A stretch of 64,000 bases of DNA from assembly GCA_965601665.1 (NCBI GenBank), contig OZ271833.1, positions 372,001 to 436,000 on the forward strand, in the 5' to 3' direction. Positions 34,640-41,978 of this stretch are shown piece after piece; within the stretch, counting starts at the first letter, position 1; every line of letters begins with the position of its first letter. Origin of the DNA: JANQNX01 sp965601665 (GTDB taxonomy: Bacteria > Pseudomonadota > Gammaproteobacteria > Eutrophobiales > Eutrophobiaceae). A program made the translations under genes and the position numbers. The notes under the pieces were generated by a model. The model made no database searches. It saw nothing but the letters and a program-made list of their open reading frames with translations, and was not told the origin of the DNA.

Positions 34640-35851
34640 TTGGCAACAACAGGTAAACAGCGTGTGCTGTCCGGAATGCGTCCGACGGGGCAACTGCATC
34701 TAGGCCATTACCACGGTGTACTCAAAAACTGGCTGGAATTGCAGCAGGAATATGAATGCTTCTTCTTCATTGCAGACTGGCATGCATTGACCACGGAGTA
34801 CGACGACCCTGCCATCATTGAAAAGAGCGTTTGGGATATGGTCATCGATTGGCTGGCAGTGGGTGTTAACCCGGGTGCGGCCAAGCTGTTTATCCAGTCC
34901 AGGGTGCCCGAACATGCCGAACTGCATCTGCTGTTGTCCATGAGCACGCCGCTGAGCTGGCTGGAGCGGGTGCCCAGTTACAAGGACCAGCAAGAGAAAC
35001 TGACCAACAAGGACCTGACCACTTATGGCTTTCTTGGATACCCGTTATTACAGACCGCCGATATTATAATGTACAAGGCGGGCTTCGTACCCGTTGGTGA
35101 AGACCAGGTTGCCCACGTTGAACTGGCGCGCGAGGTAGTCCGCCGTTTCAATAACCTCTACGGCAAGGAACCGGATTTCGAGGAAAAAGTCGAGCAGGCT
35201 CTGAAGAAGATGGGCAAGAAGAACGCTCGCCTCTATCACGATATGCGCAAGCACTACCAGGAACAGGGTGACAGCCAGGCACTGGAAAAGGCGCGCGCAC
35301 TGCTGGAGTCCCAGCAAAACATCAGTATTGGCGATCGCGAACGCCTCAATGGTTACCTGGATGGCATCGGCAAGGCCATCTTTCCTGAACCACAGGCACT
35401 GCTGACCCCGGCGTCAAAAATGCCCGGTCTCGATGGCCAGAAAATGTCAAAATCCTACGGCAATACCATTTCTTTACGTGAAAACCCCAGCGTGGTCGAA
35501 GACAAACTGCGCAAGATGCCGACAGACCCGGCGCGCGTCCGAAGAACAGATCCGGGTGAACCTGGTAAATGCCCGGTCTGGAGCCTGCACGAAGTCTATT
35601 CAGACCAGGATGTACGCGACTGGGTTGTTGAAGGCTGTACCAGTGCCGGTATCGGCTGCCTGGATTGCAAAAAGCCATTGATCGAGGCGGTTTTGAAAGA
35701 GCAAAGCCCGATTCGAGAACGTGCCGAGGAGTACGTCAACGATCCTGAAACCGTGCGCGGCATCATTGCCGATGGCTGCGAAGCTGCCCGGGACGTGGCA
35801 CGCGAGACGATGGAAGAGGTACGTGACGCGATGGGACTTGATTATCGCTAA
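34640..35851 (+). CDS. trpS: tryptophanyl-tRNA synthetase
   Basis: 403 residues starting at TTG 34640, supported by AGGAGA (34627-34632). It charges tRNA-Trp. The class I motifs are GQLHLGHYHG (HIGH equivalent, residues 17-26) and GQKMSKSYGN (KMSKS, near 266-275). An insertion with a cysteine pair (GIGCLDCKKP) near residue 340 and the extra length relative to the 330-residue E. coli enzyme match the long trpS form found in pseudomonads and xanthomonads. It starts the trpS-scpA-scpB-rluB run. Confidence 0.96.
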   Translation: MATTGKQRVLSGMRPTGQLHLGHYHGVLKNWLELQQEYECFFFIADWHALTTEYDDPAIIEKSVWDMVIDWLAVGVNPGAAKLFIQSRVPEHAELHLLLSMSTPLSWLERVPSYKDQQEKLTNKDLTTYGFLGYPLLQTADIIMYKAGFVPVGEDQVAHVELAREVVRRFNNLYGKEPDFEEKVEQALKKMGKKNARLYHDMRKHYQEQGDSQALEKARALLESQQNISIGDRERLNGYLDGIGKAIFPEPQALLTPASKMPGLDGQKMSKSYGNTISLRENPSVVEDKLRKMPTDPARVRRTDPGEPGKCPVWSLHEVYSDQDVRDWVVEGCTSAGIGCLDCKKPLIEAVLKEQSPIRERAEEYVNDPETVRGIIADGCEAARDVARETMEEVRDAMGLDYR

Positions 35852-35898
35852 TCGGCCGTTGTACTAGTCGCCCGCTGCGCCTAAACTAACAACGACAA

Positions 35899-36711
35899 AT
35901 GAGCGACGAAGTCCAGACACCTGCCAACAGTAACGACCAGAAGGAAATGCCCTTTGCCTTTGTGCAAGGTGCGCCTGTCACTGAATTACCCAAGGATCTT
36001 TATATTCCACCCGATGCGCTGGAAGTGTTTCTTGAGGCATTTGAAGGCCCACTCGACCTGTTGTTGTACCTGATTAAGAAACAAAATATCGATATTCTCG
36101 ATATTCCACTTGCCAAGATCACGCAGCAGTACATGGGCTACATCGAGTTAATGGAATACCTGCAGTTGGAACTCGCCGGTGAGTACCTGCTGATGGCGGC
36201 GATGCTGGCAGAAATCAAATCGCGCATGTTGCTGCCACGCCATGACACCGACGATGAAGAAGAAGACCCACGTGCGGAACTCGTACGCCGTTTACAGGAG
36301 TATGAGCGTTTCAAGGAAGCAGCAGAAAAGCTCGACGAACTGCCCAGGGTAGAACGTGATTACTTCACTGCCACCGTGGAGTTCAACGGTCGAAAGAGCA
36401 ACCAGAAACCGCCCGATGTATCGATGGATTCAATATTACAGGTATTTGCCGAGGTTTTAAGACGGGCAGACCTGTTTAGTCATCACCACATTAAGCGTGA
36501 AACCCTTTCCGTACGTGAGAGGATGACGATCGTGCTGGAGAAAGTCGACACCGAAAATTTCACCGATTTTGTCGACCTGTTTGAAATCGAAGAGGGACGG
36601 GCCGGCGTCATTGTTTCCCTGTTGGCCATCTTACAGCTGGTCAAGGACTCGTTGATTCAACTTGTACAAAACGATACCAACGGACCTATCTACGTAAAGG
36701 CAGCATCATGA
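35899..36711 (+). CDS. scpA: segregation and condensation protein A (kleisin)
   Basis: 270 residues. ScpA is the kleisin that bridges SMC heads with ScpB in chromosome condensation. The signature FEGPLDLLLYLIKKQNIDIL (about residues 48-67) is followed by ITQQYMGYIELM, YLLMAAMLAEIKSRMLLPR and the C-terminal winged helix (LQLVKDSLIQLVQNDT). An N-terminal extension of about 40 residues is present. It overlaps scpB by 4 bases (ATGA). No smc gene lies within the window. Confidence 0.96.
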   Translation: MSDEVQTPANSNDQKEMPFAFVQGAPVTELPKDLYIPPDALEVFLEAFEGPLDLLLYLIKKQNIDILDIPLAKITQQYMGYIELMEYLQLELAGEYLLMAAMLAEIKSRMLLPRHDTDDEEEDPRAELVRRLQEYERFKEAAEKLDELPRVERDYFTATVEFNGRKSNQKPPDVSMDSILQVFAEVLRRADLFSHHHIKRETLSVRERMTIVLEKVDTENFTDFVDLFEIEEGRAGVIVSLLAILQLVKDSLIQLVQNDTNGPIYVKAAS

Positions 36712-37472
36712 GCCAGGAAAAGACAAATCAGGAAAAAATACAAAATATCATCGAGGCGGCACTCATGGTGGCCAACCAGCCTCTAAGTATCAATCGACTG
36801 TTGAGCCTGTTTGAAGAAGATGCGCAGCTGAACCCGGAACGCAATGACGTGCGTTCTGCATTGGAGCAGCTACAACTGGATTACCAGGAACGTGGTATTG
36901 AAATCGTTGAAGTCGCCAGTGGTTTCCGCGTACAGGCCAGGAATGACTATGCGGAATGGATCAACCGGTTGTTCGACGAAAGACCGCCGCGTTATTCCCG
37001 TGCACTATTGGAGACGCTCGCCATTATTGCTTACCGTCAGCCGATCACACGTGCAGAGATCGAAGACATTCGTGGTGTGAGTGTCAGCAGTAGCATCGTG
37101 AAAACATTACAGGAAAGGGAATGGGTAAAAGTTGTCGGTCATAGAGACGTACCGGGTAAGCCTGCGCTGCTTGCGACAACCAGAAACTTTCTTGATTACT
37201 TCAACCTGAAGAAACTCTCGGACCTGCCCGCGCTTTCGGATATCAAGGATTTTGATTCCATCAATCCAGACCTGTTTGATGCCCTCAACGAGGAAGAGCA
37301 AAAGATGTTGCAGGAACAAAATACAGAGGGCGAACAAACCGCAACGGCCCCAGTAGTGACCGAAGAGACAGCGGAGACAGCCAATGAAGCGCCTGTAACA
37401 ATTGACGCCGCCGGGCAGTCTGACGACGAAGAAGAAGCGCAGGGCGCCCAGGTCATTCCTTTTACAACCTAG
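36708..37472 (+). CDS. scpB: segregation and condensation protein B
   Basis: 254 residues. ScpB is the kleisin-binding dimeric partner of ScpA. Two winged helices: IQNIIEAALMVANQPLSINRL with IEIVEVASGFRVQARNDY, and SRALLETLAIIAYRQPITRAEIEDIRGV with VKVVGHRDVPGKPALLATT. The C-terminal 60 residues are an acidic, Thr/Ala-rich tail, commonly disordered in gammaproteobacterial ScpB. It follows scpA with a 4-base overlap. Confidence 0.96.
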   Translation: MSQEKTNQEKIQNIIEAALMVANQPLSINRLLSLFEEDAQLNPERNDVRSALEQLQLDYQERGIEIVEVASGFRVQARNDYAEWINRLFDERPPRYSRALLETLAIIAYRQPITRAEIEDIRGVSVSSSIVKTLQEREWVKVVGHRDVPGKPALLATTRNFLDYFNLKKLSDLPALSDIKDFDSINPDLFDALNEEEQKMLQEQNTEGEQTATAPVVTEETAETANEAPVTIDAAGQSDDEEEAQGAQVIPFTT

Positions 37473-37541
37473 ACTGCAGTGGTAATTTTTTCTTGTTTAG
37501 TTTCATTCGGGCAATTTATTGCTCCTGCAAAAATTGCATCT

Positions 37542-37557
37542 CCACCATCCATGGTGG
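37542..37557. other. 7-bp palindrome between scpB and rluB
   Basis: CCACCAT and ATGGTGG flank only two bases, in the 143-bp gap between scpB and rluB. No U-tract follows. It may be a weak terminator or a protein site. The two-base loop makes a stable RNA hairpin doubtful. Confidence 0.25.
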
Positions 37558-37615
37558 TTGTTTGAGCACGACGCTGACGAAGCAATATTGAAAAAAGGAC
37601 GTTTTAGAAACCGGA

Positions 37616-38356
37616 ATGGGGGATAGGATTCAGAAGGTTCTGGCAAACGCTGGCCACGGATCCCGCCGCCAGATAGAAAAACTCATCCAGCAAGGCCGAA
37701 TTACCGTAAATGGAAAAAAGGCTGAACTTGGTCAACAGTTAGGGCAACGCGACAGGATTGCCATTGATAGCAAACAGATCAGGCTGCATTTACAAATACA
37801 GCAAAAAACCAAGGTGCTTGCCTACTATAAACCGGCCGGTGAAGTATGCAGTCGAAATGATGAGAAAGGCCGTACCAATGTTTTCGAAAAATTGCCATCA
37901 ATCCGCAATGGTCGCTGGATCAATATCGGACGCCTCGATATAAACACCACGGGTCTGTTGTTATTCACCAATGACGGCGAGCTTGCTAACAAACTCATGC
38001 ACCCTTCCAATCAGCTAGAGCGCGAATACGCGGTTCGGGTGTTGGGCAAGGCCACGCCGGAGCAATTACAGGCCATGCGTGATGGCGTAGAACTGGATGA
38101 TGGCCTCGCAAAGTTTACTGATATCATGGATTCAGGTGGCGATGGTGTTAACCATTGGTACCACGTTGTCATCATGGAAGGTCGTAACCGGGAAGTACGT
38201 CGCTTGTGGGAATCACAGGGCCTGCAGGTATCGAGATTGATTCGAACGCGCTATGGCTCATATATCCTGCCGCGCAGAAAACGCCCGGGGCAGAACTGGC
38301 GACTTGAAGAAGAGGATATCAAGGCGCTGCAAGCGTCCGCCAACCCTGCTGGATAA
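37616..38356 (+). CDS. rluB: 23S rRNA pseudouridine(2605) synthase
   Basis: 246 residues. It isomerises U2605 of 23S rRNA if orthologous to RluB. An S4 RNA-binding domain covers residues 1-60 (RIQKVLANAGHGSRRQIEKL, ITVNGKKAELGQQL). The RsuA/RluB/E/F catalytic domain has WINIGRLDINTTGLLLFTND with the catalytic Asp, then LEREYAVRVLG, EGRNREVRRLWESQGLQVS and LIRTRYGSY. Its position behind scpB is the conserved location of rluB. It is short because the long basic tail of E. coli RluB is missing. Confidence 0.94.
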   Translation: MGDRIQKVLANAGHGSRRQIEKLIQQGRITVNGKKAELGQQLGQRDRIAIDSKQIRLHLQIQQKTKVLAYYKPAGEVCSRNDEKGRTNVFEKLPSIRNGRWINIGRLDINTTGLLLFTNDGELANKLMHPSNQLEREYAVRVLGKATPEQLQAMRDGVELDDGLAKFTDIMDSGGDGVNHWYHVVIMEGRNREVRRLWESQGLQVSRLIRTRYGSYILPRRKRPGQNWRLEEEDIKALQASANPAG

Positions 38357-39021
38357 TGTTGTCGCGGCAGCAGCTGCTGGAAATCTTCGAGCGCCTGTAT
38401 AAAGCATACGGGCCTCAGCACTGGTGGCCTGCCGATACCCCCTATGAAATGATGCTGGGCGCGATCCTGACCCAGAATACCGCCTGGACCAATGTTGAAA
38501 AAGCCCTATCCAACCTGAAAAAAGCTGGCGCACTGAACCAGACATTTTTATTAAATTGCGACCGTGACCAGCTGGCCGAACTGATAAGGCCTTCGGGTTA
38601 TTTCAATATCAAGGCGCAACGGCTGCAAAATTTTGCCTGCTGGTATCAACAACAGGGGCGCTTCAAGCAACTGGTCAGGCTCGGTGACCAGGAATTACGA
38701 ACCCGCCTGCTCAAGGTCAATGGCATCGGGCCTGAAACCGCCGACGATATCCTGCTGTATGCCTTTCAGCGCCCGGTATTTGTTATCGATGCCTATACCC
38801 GGCGGCTATTACTGGCTTTTGGCCTGATCGAAGGCAGGGAAAACTATGAATTACTACGCCAGGCCTTTGAGGCAGCACTGGACCCTGATGTCGAATTATT
38901 CCAGGAATTTCATGCCCTTATTGTGAGGCATGCCAAACAAGGCTGCTCAGGTGAGAAGGAATGTCCGCACTGTTGCGTCATTGCGCCGCTGCGGACGCGG
39001 GGGACGACTAAATCGGGCTAA
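38356..39021 (+). CDS. HhH-GPD base-excision DNA glycosylase (endonuclease III-related)
   Basis: 221 residues. The HhH-GPD fold is clear: YEMMLGAILTQNTAWTNVEKA, IRPSGYFNIKAQRLQNFA, the hairpin LLKVNGIGPETADDILLYA (119-137) and the catalytic Asp 145 in FVIDAYTRR. The Lys of bifunctional endonuclease III is Glu here (GPETAD), so a monofunctional glycosylase is expected. The C-terminal cysteines are C-x5-C-x2-CC (197, 203, 206, 207), not the canonical C-x6-C-x2-C-x5-C cluster pattern. It shares one base with the rluB stop. The substrate base is not known (alkylated or oxidised bases are possible). Confidence 0.88.
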   Translation: MLSRQQLLEIFERLYKAYGPQHWWPADTPYEMMLGAILTQNTAWTNVEKALSNLKKAGALNQTFLLNCDRDQLAELIRPSGYFNIKAQRLQNFACWYQQQGRFKQLVRLGDQELRTRLLKVNGIGPETADDILLYAFQRPVFVIDAYTRRLLLAFGLIEGRENYELLRQAFEAALDPDVELFQEFHALIVRHAKQGCSGEKECPHCCVIAPLRTRGTTKSG

Positions 39022-39094
39022 ATTGCCGTCATGTATTGATTTACCGGGCGTCCATCGGTAATCTTTGCGCCCTTTCAGAGCAAGGAATCTCACC

Positions 39095-39859
39095 GTGTCG
39101 AATCGCCGTATGCTGGTTGCAGCGAACTGGAAAATGAATGGTTCACTGACAGCCAATGCTGGTCTGGTGGGCGATATACTCAATGGTCTCGGCGACAGGG
39201 TTGGACATGACAATGACGTGGCTATTTGCCCGCCGTTTGTCTACCTGGCGGAACTGAATGGCATGCTGGCAGACACTGGAATTAAGCTCGGCGCACAAAA
39301 CGTATCGCACCTTGATAAAGGGGCTTACACGGGTGAAGTCTCAATGGACATGCTGGCCGATTTTGGTTGTGAGTATGTCATTGTTGGGCATTCCGAGCGT
39401 CGTGCACTGTACGCTGAAACTGATGAACGGGTGGCAGAGAAATTCCAGGCCGTTGTAAACAAACAGGTGACCCCCATTTTATGCGTGGGTGAGCTGTTGG
39501 AAGAACGCGAAGCGGGTGAAACAGAATCTGTTGTTGCGAGGCAACTGGATACCGTGATTGACCTGGCCGGAATCGAGGCTTTTGCCGATGCCGTGATTGC
39601 GTATGAACCCGTTTGGGCCATAGGGACGGGCAAGACGGCGACGCCACAACAGGCACAGGAAGTACATGAATTTATACGTTTACGATTGGCGCGACATGAT
39701 GACGCTATCGGAAACTCGACACCCATCCTCTACGGGGGTAGCGTCAAGGCAGATAACGCAGAGAATTTATTTTCGATGGCAGATATCGACGGTGGTTTAA
39801 TCGGTGGGGCATCACTCATAGCCAACTACTTCGTCGCCATCTGTAACGCAATGAGGTAA
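39095..39859 (+). CDS. tpiA: triosephosphate isomerase
   Basis: 254 residues from GTG 39095 (AAGGAA nearby); ATG 39110 is an alternative start. It interconverts dihydroxyacetone phosphate and glyceraldehyde 3-phosphate. The catalytic residues are all present: Lys in AANWKMNGS (near 13), His in YVIVGHSERR (near 98), Glu in VIAYEPVWAIGTGK (near 170), and the phosphate loop ILYGGSVKADNA. It is followed by secG after 3 bp, the typical gammaproteobacterial tpiA-secG pair. Confidence 0.97.
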   Translation: MSNRRMLVAANWKMNGSLTANAGLVGDILNGLGDRVGHDNDVAICPPFVYLAELNGMLADTGIKLGAQNVSHLDKGAYTGEVSMDMLADFGCEYVIVGHSERRALYAETDERVAEKFQAVVNKQVTPILCVGELLEEREAGETESVVARQLDTVIDLAGIEAFADAVIAYEPVWAIGTGKTATPQQAQEVHEFIRLRLARHDDAIGNSTPILYGGSVKADNAENLFSMADIDGGLIGGASLIANYFVAICNAMR

Positions 39860-39862
39860 ACA

Positions 39863-40225
39863 ATGGATACACTCAATACATTATTATTTGTAGTACAGGT
39901 ACTGGTTGCCGTCGCGCTGATCGGTATTATTTTGATTCAACAGGGCAAGGGTGCCGATGCCGGTGCAGCGTTTGGTAGCGGTTCTTCATCGACTGTATTT
40001 GGTAGCCAGGGTTCTGGCGGTTTCATGAGCAAGACCACGAGCGTACTGGCGGCAGTTTTTCTGGCGAACAGCCTGTTTCTTGGTTACCTCGCCACTCAAA
40101 ATGTACAGACGCAACCAACCAGTTTGCTGGACAAGATCGCTATTGAGCAGGAAGCTGCGGATATGGATATGCCTGCGATGACCGAACCTGCTGACAGCGA
40201 TATGCCCAGCTTACCTGAGCAATAA
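39863..40225 (+). CDS. secG: preprotein translocase subunit SecG
   Basis: 120 residues with two membrane helices: LLFVVQVLVAVALIGIILIQQGKGADAG, where the QQGKGAD motif ends helix 1, and TTSVLAAVFLANSLFLGYLA. The glycine/serine-rich cytosolic loop between them (FGSGSSSTVFGSQGSGGF) is characteristic. SecG stabilises the SecYE channel during SecA-driven export. The C-terminal tail is acidic. It lies between tpiA and tRNA-Leu. Confidence 0.96.
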   Translation: MDTLNTLLFVVQVLVAVALIGIILIQQGKGADAGAAFGSGSSSTVFGSQGSGGFMSKTTSVLAAVFLANSLFLGYLATQNVQTQPTSLLDKIAIEQEAADMDMPAMTEPADSDMPSLPEQ

Positions 40226-40250
40226 AGCCAGCAGCTTGTATGTTTCTCTT

Positions 40251-40336
40251 GCCGATGTGGTGGAATTGGTAGACACGCTATCTTGAGGGGGTAGTGGGCT
40301 TAGCCCGTGCCGGTTCGACTCCGGCCATCGGCACCA
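40251..40336 (+). tRNA. tRNA-Leu (anticodon GAG)
   Basis: An 86-base tRNA with encoded CCA. The acceptor stem GCCGATG pairs with CATCGGC. The anticodon stem CTATC/GGTAG encloses loop TTGAGGG with anticodon GAG at 40285-40287. A long variable arm (GTGGGCTTAGCCCGT region) marks a class II tRNA, and the T-arm CCGGTTCGACTCCGG is intact. It follows secG by 25 bp. Its last 17 bases recur 1.48 kb downstream as a direct repeat, so the 3' end served as an integration site. Confidence 0.97.
40320..40336 (+). repeat. att-like direct repeat, copy 1 (3' end of tRNA-Leu)
   Basis: TCCGGCCATCGGCACCA, the 3' end of the tRNA including CCA. It is identical to 41802-41818, and flanking bases differ on both sides of the match. 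Confidence 0.85.
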
Positions 40337-41182
40337 TTTAGTACGGTCGAACTCAGCGATGTCGCAAACGGCTTCGTGATTGCGGATGCGATTAAAATAG
40401 TGCGAACAGCGACAACGCCGCTGCCATCAGGTGCCAGCGGCATTTTCTACTACCACAACGACCATCTGGGCACGCCGCAAGTGTTGACGGATGCCACACA
40501 AGCGATAGTGTGGGAAGGCGATTACGACCCATTTGGTGAAGTGACGATAACAGCAGGCTCGATTACAAATAATTTGCGTTTCCCCGGCCAGTATTATGAT
40601 GCGGAGACGAATCTGCACTATAACTGGAACAGATATTATGATCCGAGCCTAGGCAGGTACATTACCAGTGATCCGATAGGCTTGAATGGAGGAATAAATA
40701 CTTATCTTTATGCATTAGCCAATCCAATAGTATTTACTGATCCTGAAGGTTTGAGAGTTGTAGGAGGTAGAGGTGGAGATGCTTCGCAGGCGGGCACTGG
40801 TTTTGGAAGTATTAATGTTGGAGTAAGTGCTTCGTACATGGCCGGCACAACAGGAGGCTCTGTTTCCGCCGGAGTCGCGATTGGCTCTAATAACAATAGA
40901 TGTTTTTATACTTTAATTTGTGTTCGAGCTGGTTATGGATATGCCGCCTCATTAAGTATTGCTTTCAGTCTGTCTAATACGAAACTATGTAGTGGAACAT
41001 ATAAAATATATGGAGCTTCATTTGGAGGTGGTACTGGAGTCACAGGTTCGGGCAGTGTTAGAACATCAGGTAAAGGAGCTAGTATTGGTCGAGGCACTAT
41101 AGGTGTTGGGGGTGGTGGTTTTGGCGGTGCTGAAGCCTGTGAATTAAGACTGTGGTGCAATAAGGATGATTGTAATTGTTAA
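40337..41182 (+). pseudogene. 5'-truncated Rhs C-terminal tip with Gly/Cys-rich toxin-like tail
   Basis: The open frame begins inside the tRNA repeat, so the gene has lost its start and most of its length (full Rhs proteins exceed 1,000 residues). About 130 codons encode the conserved Rhs core end: YYHNDHLGTPQVLTDA, WEGDYDPFGEV, FPGQYYDAETNLHYNWNRYY, SLGRYITSDPIGLNGG, ending at the DPEGL junction. The last about 140 residues are a unique tail: glycine-rich strands (TGGSVSAGVAIGS, GGGTGVTGSGSVRTSGKG) and a C-terminus ending LWCNKDDCNC. That position is where Rhs proteins carry their toxin. The tail is much more AT-rich than the core. Expression is doubtful without a start. Confidence 0.8.
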
Positions 41183-41206
41183 TAATTATTAAGGCATTCA
41201 GGAGTT

Positions 41207-41446
41207 GTGAAGTTGAATATAATTAATGAAATAAAGAAAAATAAAACAGCTTTAATTTGTTTGTATTTTGCTTTAATCGGCTTCATGCTCACTGTTCTGG
41301 GATTTTTCATGGGGTTTCATGAAAAATCGACTTTAGGCGACTTAATTTTAATAGTGGGTATAATATTTTGTGGAGGGGGAGTGTTTTGCGGAAATATTAG
41401 TCTATTAAAAGAGCGTAAAAAATATAATAACGACACGGATTATTGA
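41207..41446 (+). CDS. small two-helix membrane protein, candidate immunity partner of the Rhs tail
   Basis: 79 residues, starting 24 bp after the Rhs stop. Two hydrophobic segments are clear: LICLYFALIGFMLTVLGFFMG (about 16-36) and LILIVGIIFCGGGVFCGNISLL (about 46-67), with a lysine-rich N-terminus and a charged tail. I do not recognise a family. Position directly behind an Rhs C-terminal region is where cognate immunity genes lie, and a membrane immunity protein would suit a membrane-acting or periplasmic toxin. That role is inference. The gene is very AT-rich compared with the chromosome around it, suggesting transfer. Confidence 0.6.
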   Translation: MKLNIINEIKKNKTALICLYFALIGFMLTVLGFFMGFHEKSTLGDLILIVGIIFCGGGVFCGNISLLKERKKYNNDTDY

Positions 41447-41467
41447 TTAGTTAGTTCTAATTGTAAC

Positions 41468-41490
41468 AAAGCCCCTCACGGGGCTTTTTT
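41468..41490 (+). terminator. rho-independent terminator behind the Rhs/immunity pair
   Basis: AAAGCCCC and GGGGCTTT enclose a TCAC loop and run into six T residues, 22 bp after the small membrane-protein stop. Confidence 0.92.
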
Positions 41491-41507
41491 ATTGCCTGAC
41501 GTTTGTT

Positions 41508-41592
41508 TGGAACATAGGCAGCGCCCTGGAACCGGATGACCGGCATGGGTGGAACGCTGTGACCAGCGGGGTGGAAGATTTTGGGCAGCGCG
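41508..41592. repeat. short tandem TGGAA-led repeats, IS-end-like
   Basis: TGGAA begins at 41508, 41527, 41550 and 41572, giving units of 19-23 bp. Two of them share the longer pattern TGGAAC(N4-5)TGACC(G/A)GC. Tandem 22-bp units of this sort resemble the ends of IS21-type elements from memory. No transposase is present, so this would be a remnant. The local GC content is much higher than in the preceding 300 bp. Confidence 0.45.
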
Positions 41593-41719
41593 TGCACGCA
41601 GGGCGAGTGATGGGCCGACAACCTGAAATTATATCGACTAATTTGGTAATATAACTATACTGACAATTATTTCTGGTGACGCGGAGCCGAACCGCCACGC
41701 ATGTTTTGTGGAAAATATT

Positions 41720-41744
41720 TGGGGGTATGATGTGGGGTATAATG
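41720..41744. repeat. paired GGGGTAT direct repeats next to the second att copy
   Basis: TGGGGGTATGATG (41720-41732) is followed immediately by TGGGGTATAATG (41733-41744), about 60 bp before the second att-like copy. Paired repeats of this kind often lie next to tRNA-integrating tyrosine recombinase genes and may be arm-binding sites. The recombinase gene itself is absent. Confidence 0.45.
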
Positions 41745-41801
41745 CGTTCAGCGCTAGATGAAATAGTGTTACACATCAATTAGTTGAGAGAGTTATACGT
41801 T

Positions 41802-41818
41802 TCCGGCCATCGGCACCA
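41802..41818 (+). repeat. att-like direct repeat, copy 2
   Basis: Exact 17-base copy of the tRNA-Leu 3' end (40320-40336). It closes a 1,482-bp segment; the sequence after it (ACAATCATTTTTC) is probably the original chromosomal DNA that followed tRNA-Leu. Confidence 0.85.
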
Positions 41819-41978
41819 ACAATCATTTTTCTTCCAAACGCTAAACCATCCAGGTTGAGCAAACAGGCTGGTTTTGGCAGGCAGTTTTTTTCACACCTAT
41901 TTCACGGCGGCGTCACGCTGTAGTGATCCGTTATTGAATATTGTTAAATCTCGTTTTGAACCAGCAAATTTTTTTTCA

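Larger units (their letters stand above)
41491..41801. other. non-coding remnant stretch inside the tRNA-Leu insertion
   Basis: No supported gene. The 311 bp hold the TGGAA tandem units, a low-GC run, the paired GGGGTAT repeats, and a 13-codon frame (ATG 41742) that stops before the second att copy. The reverse-strand frame over 41489-41779 has no family resemblance and no ribosome site. It reads as debris of a mobile element. Confidence 0.5.

Noticed and set aside
40307..40336. GTG start of the Rhs fragment inside tRNA-Leu
   Set aside because: The codon belongs to the variable-arm side of a functional tRNA; the prefix it would add is tRNA sequence. The Rhs frame is read as 5'-truncated.
41489..41779. 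Reverse-strand frame of 96 codons inside the tRNA insertion
   Set aside because: It crosses the short tandem repeats and GGGGTAT repeats, shows no domain and has no ribosome site. It is probably chance.
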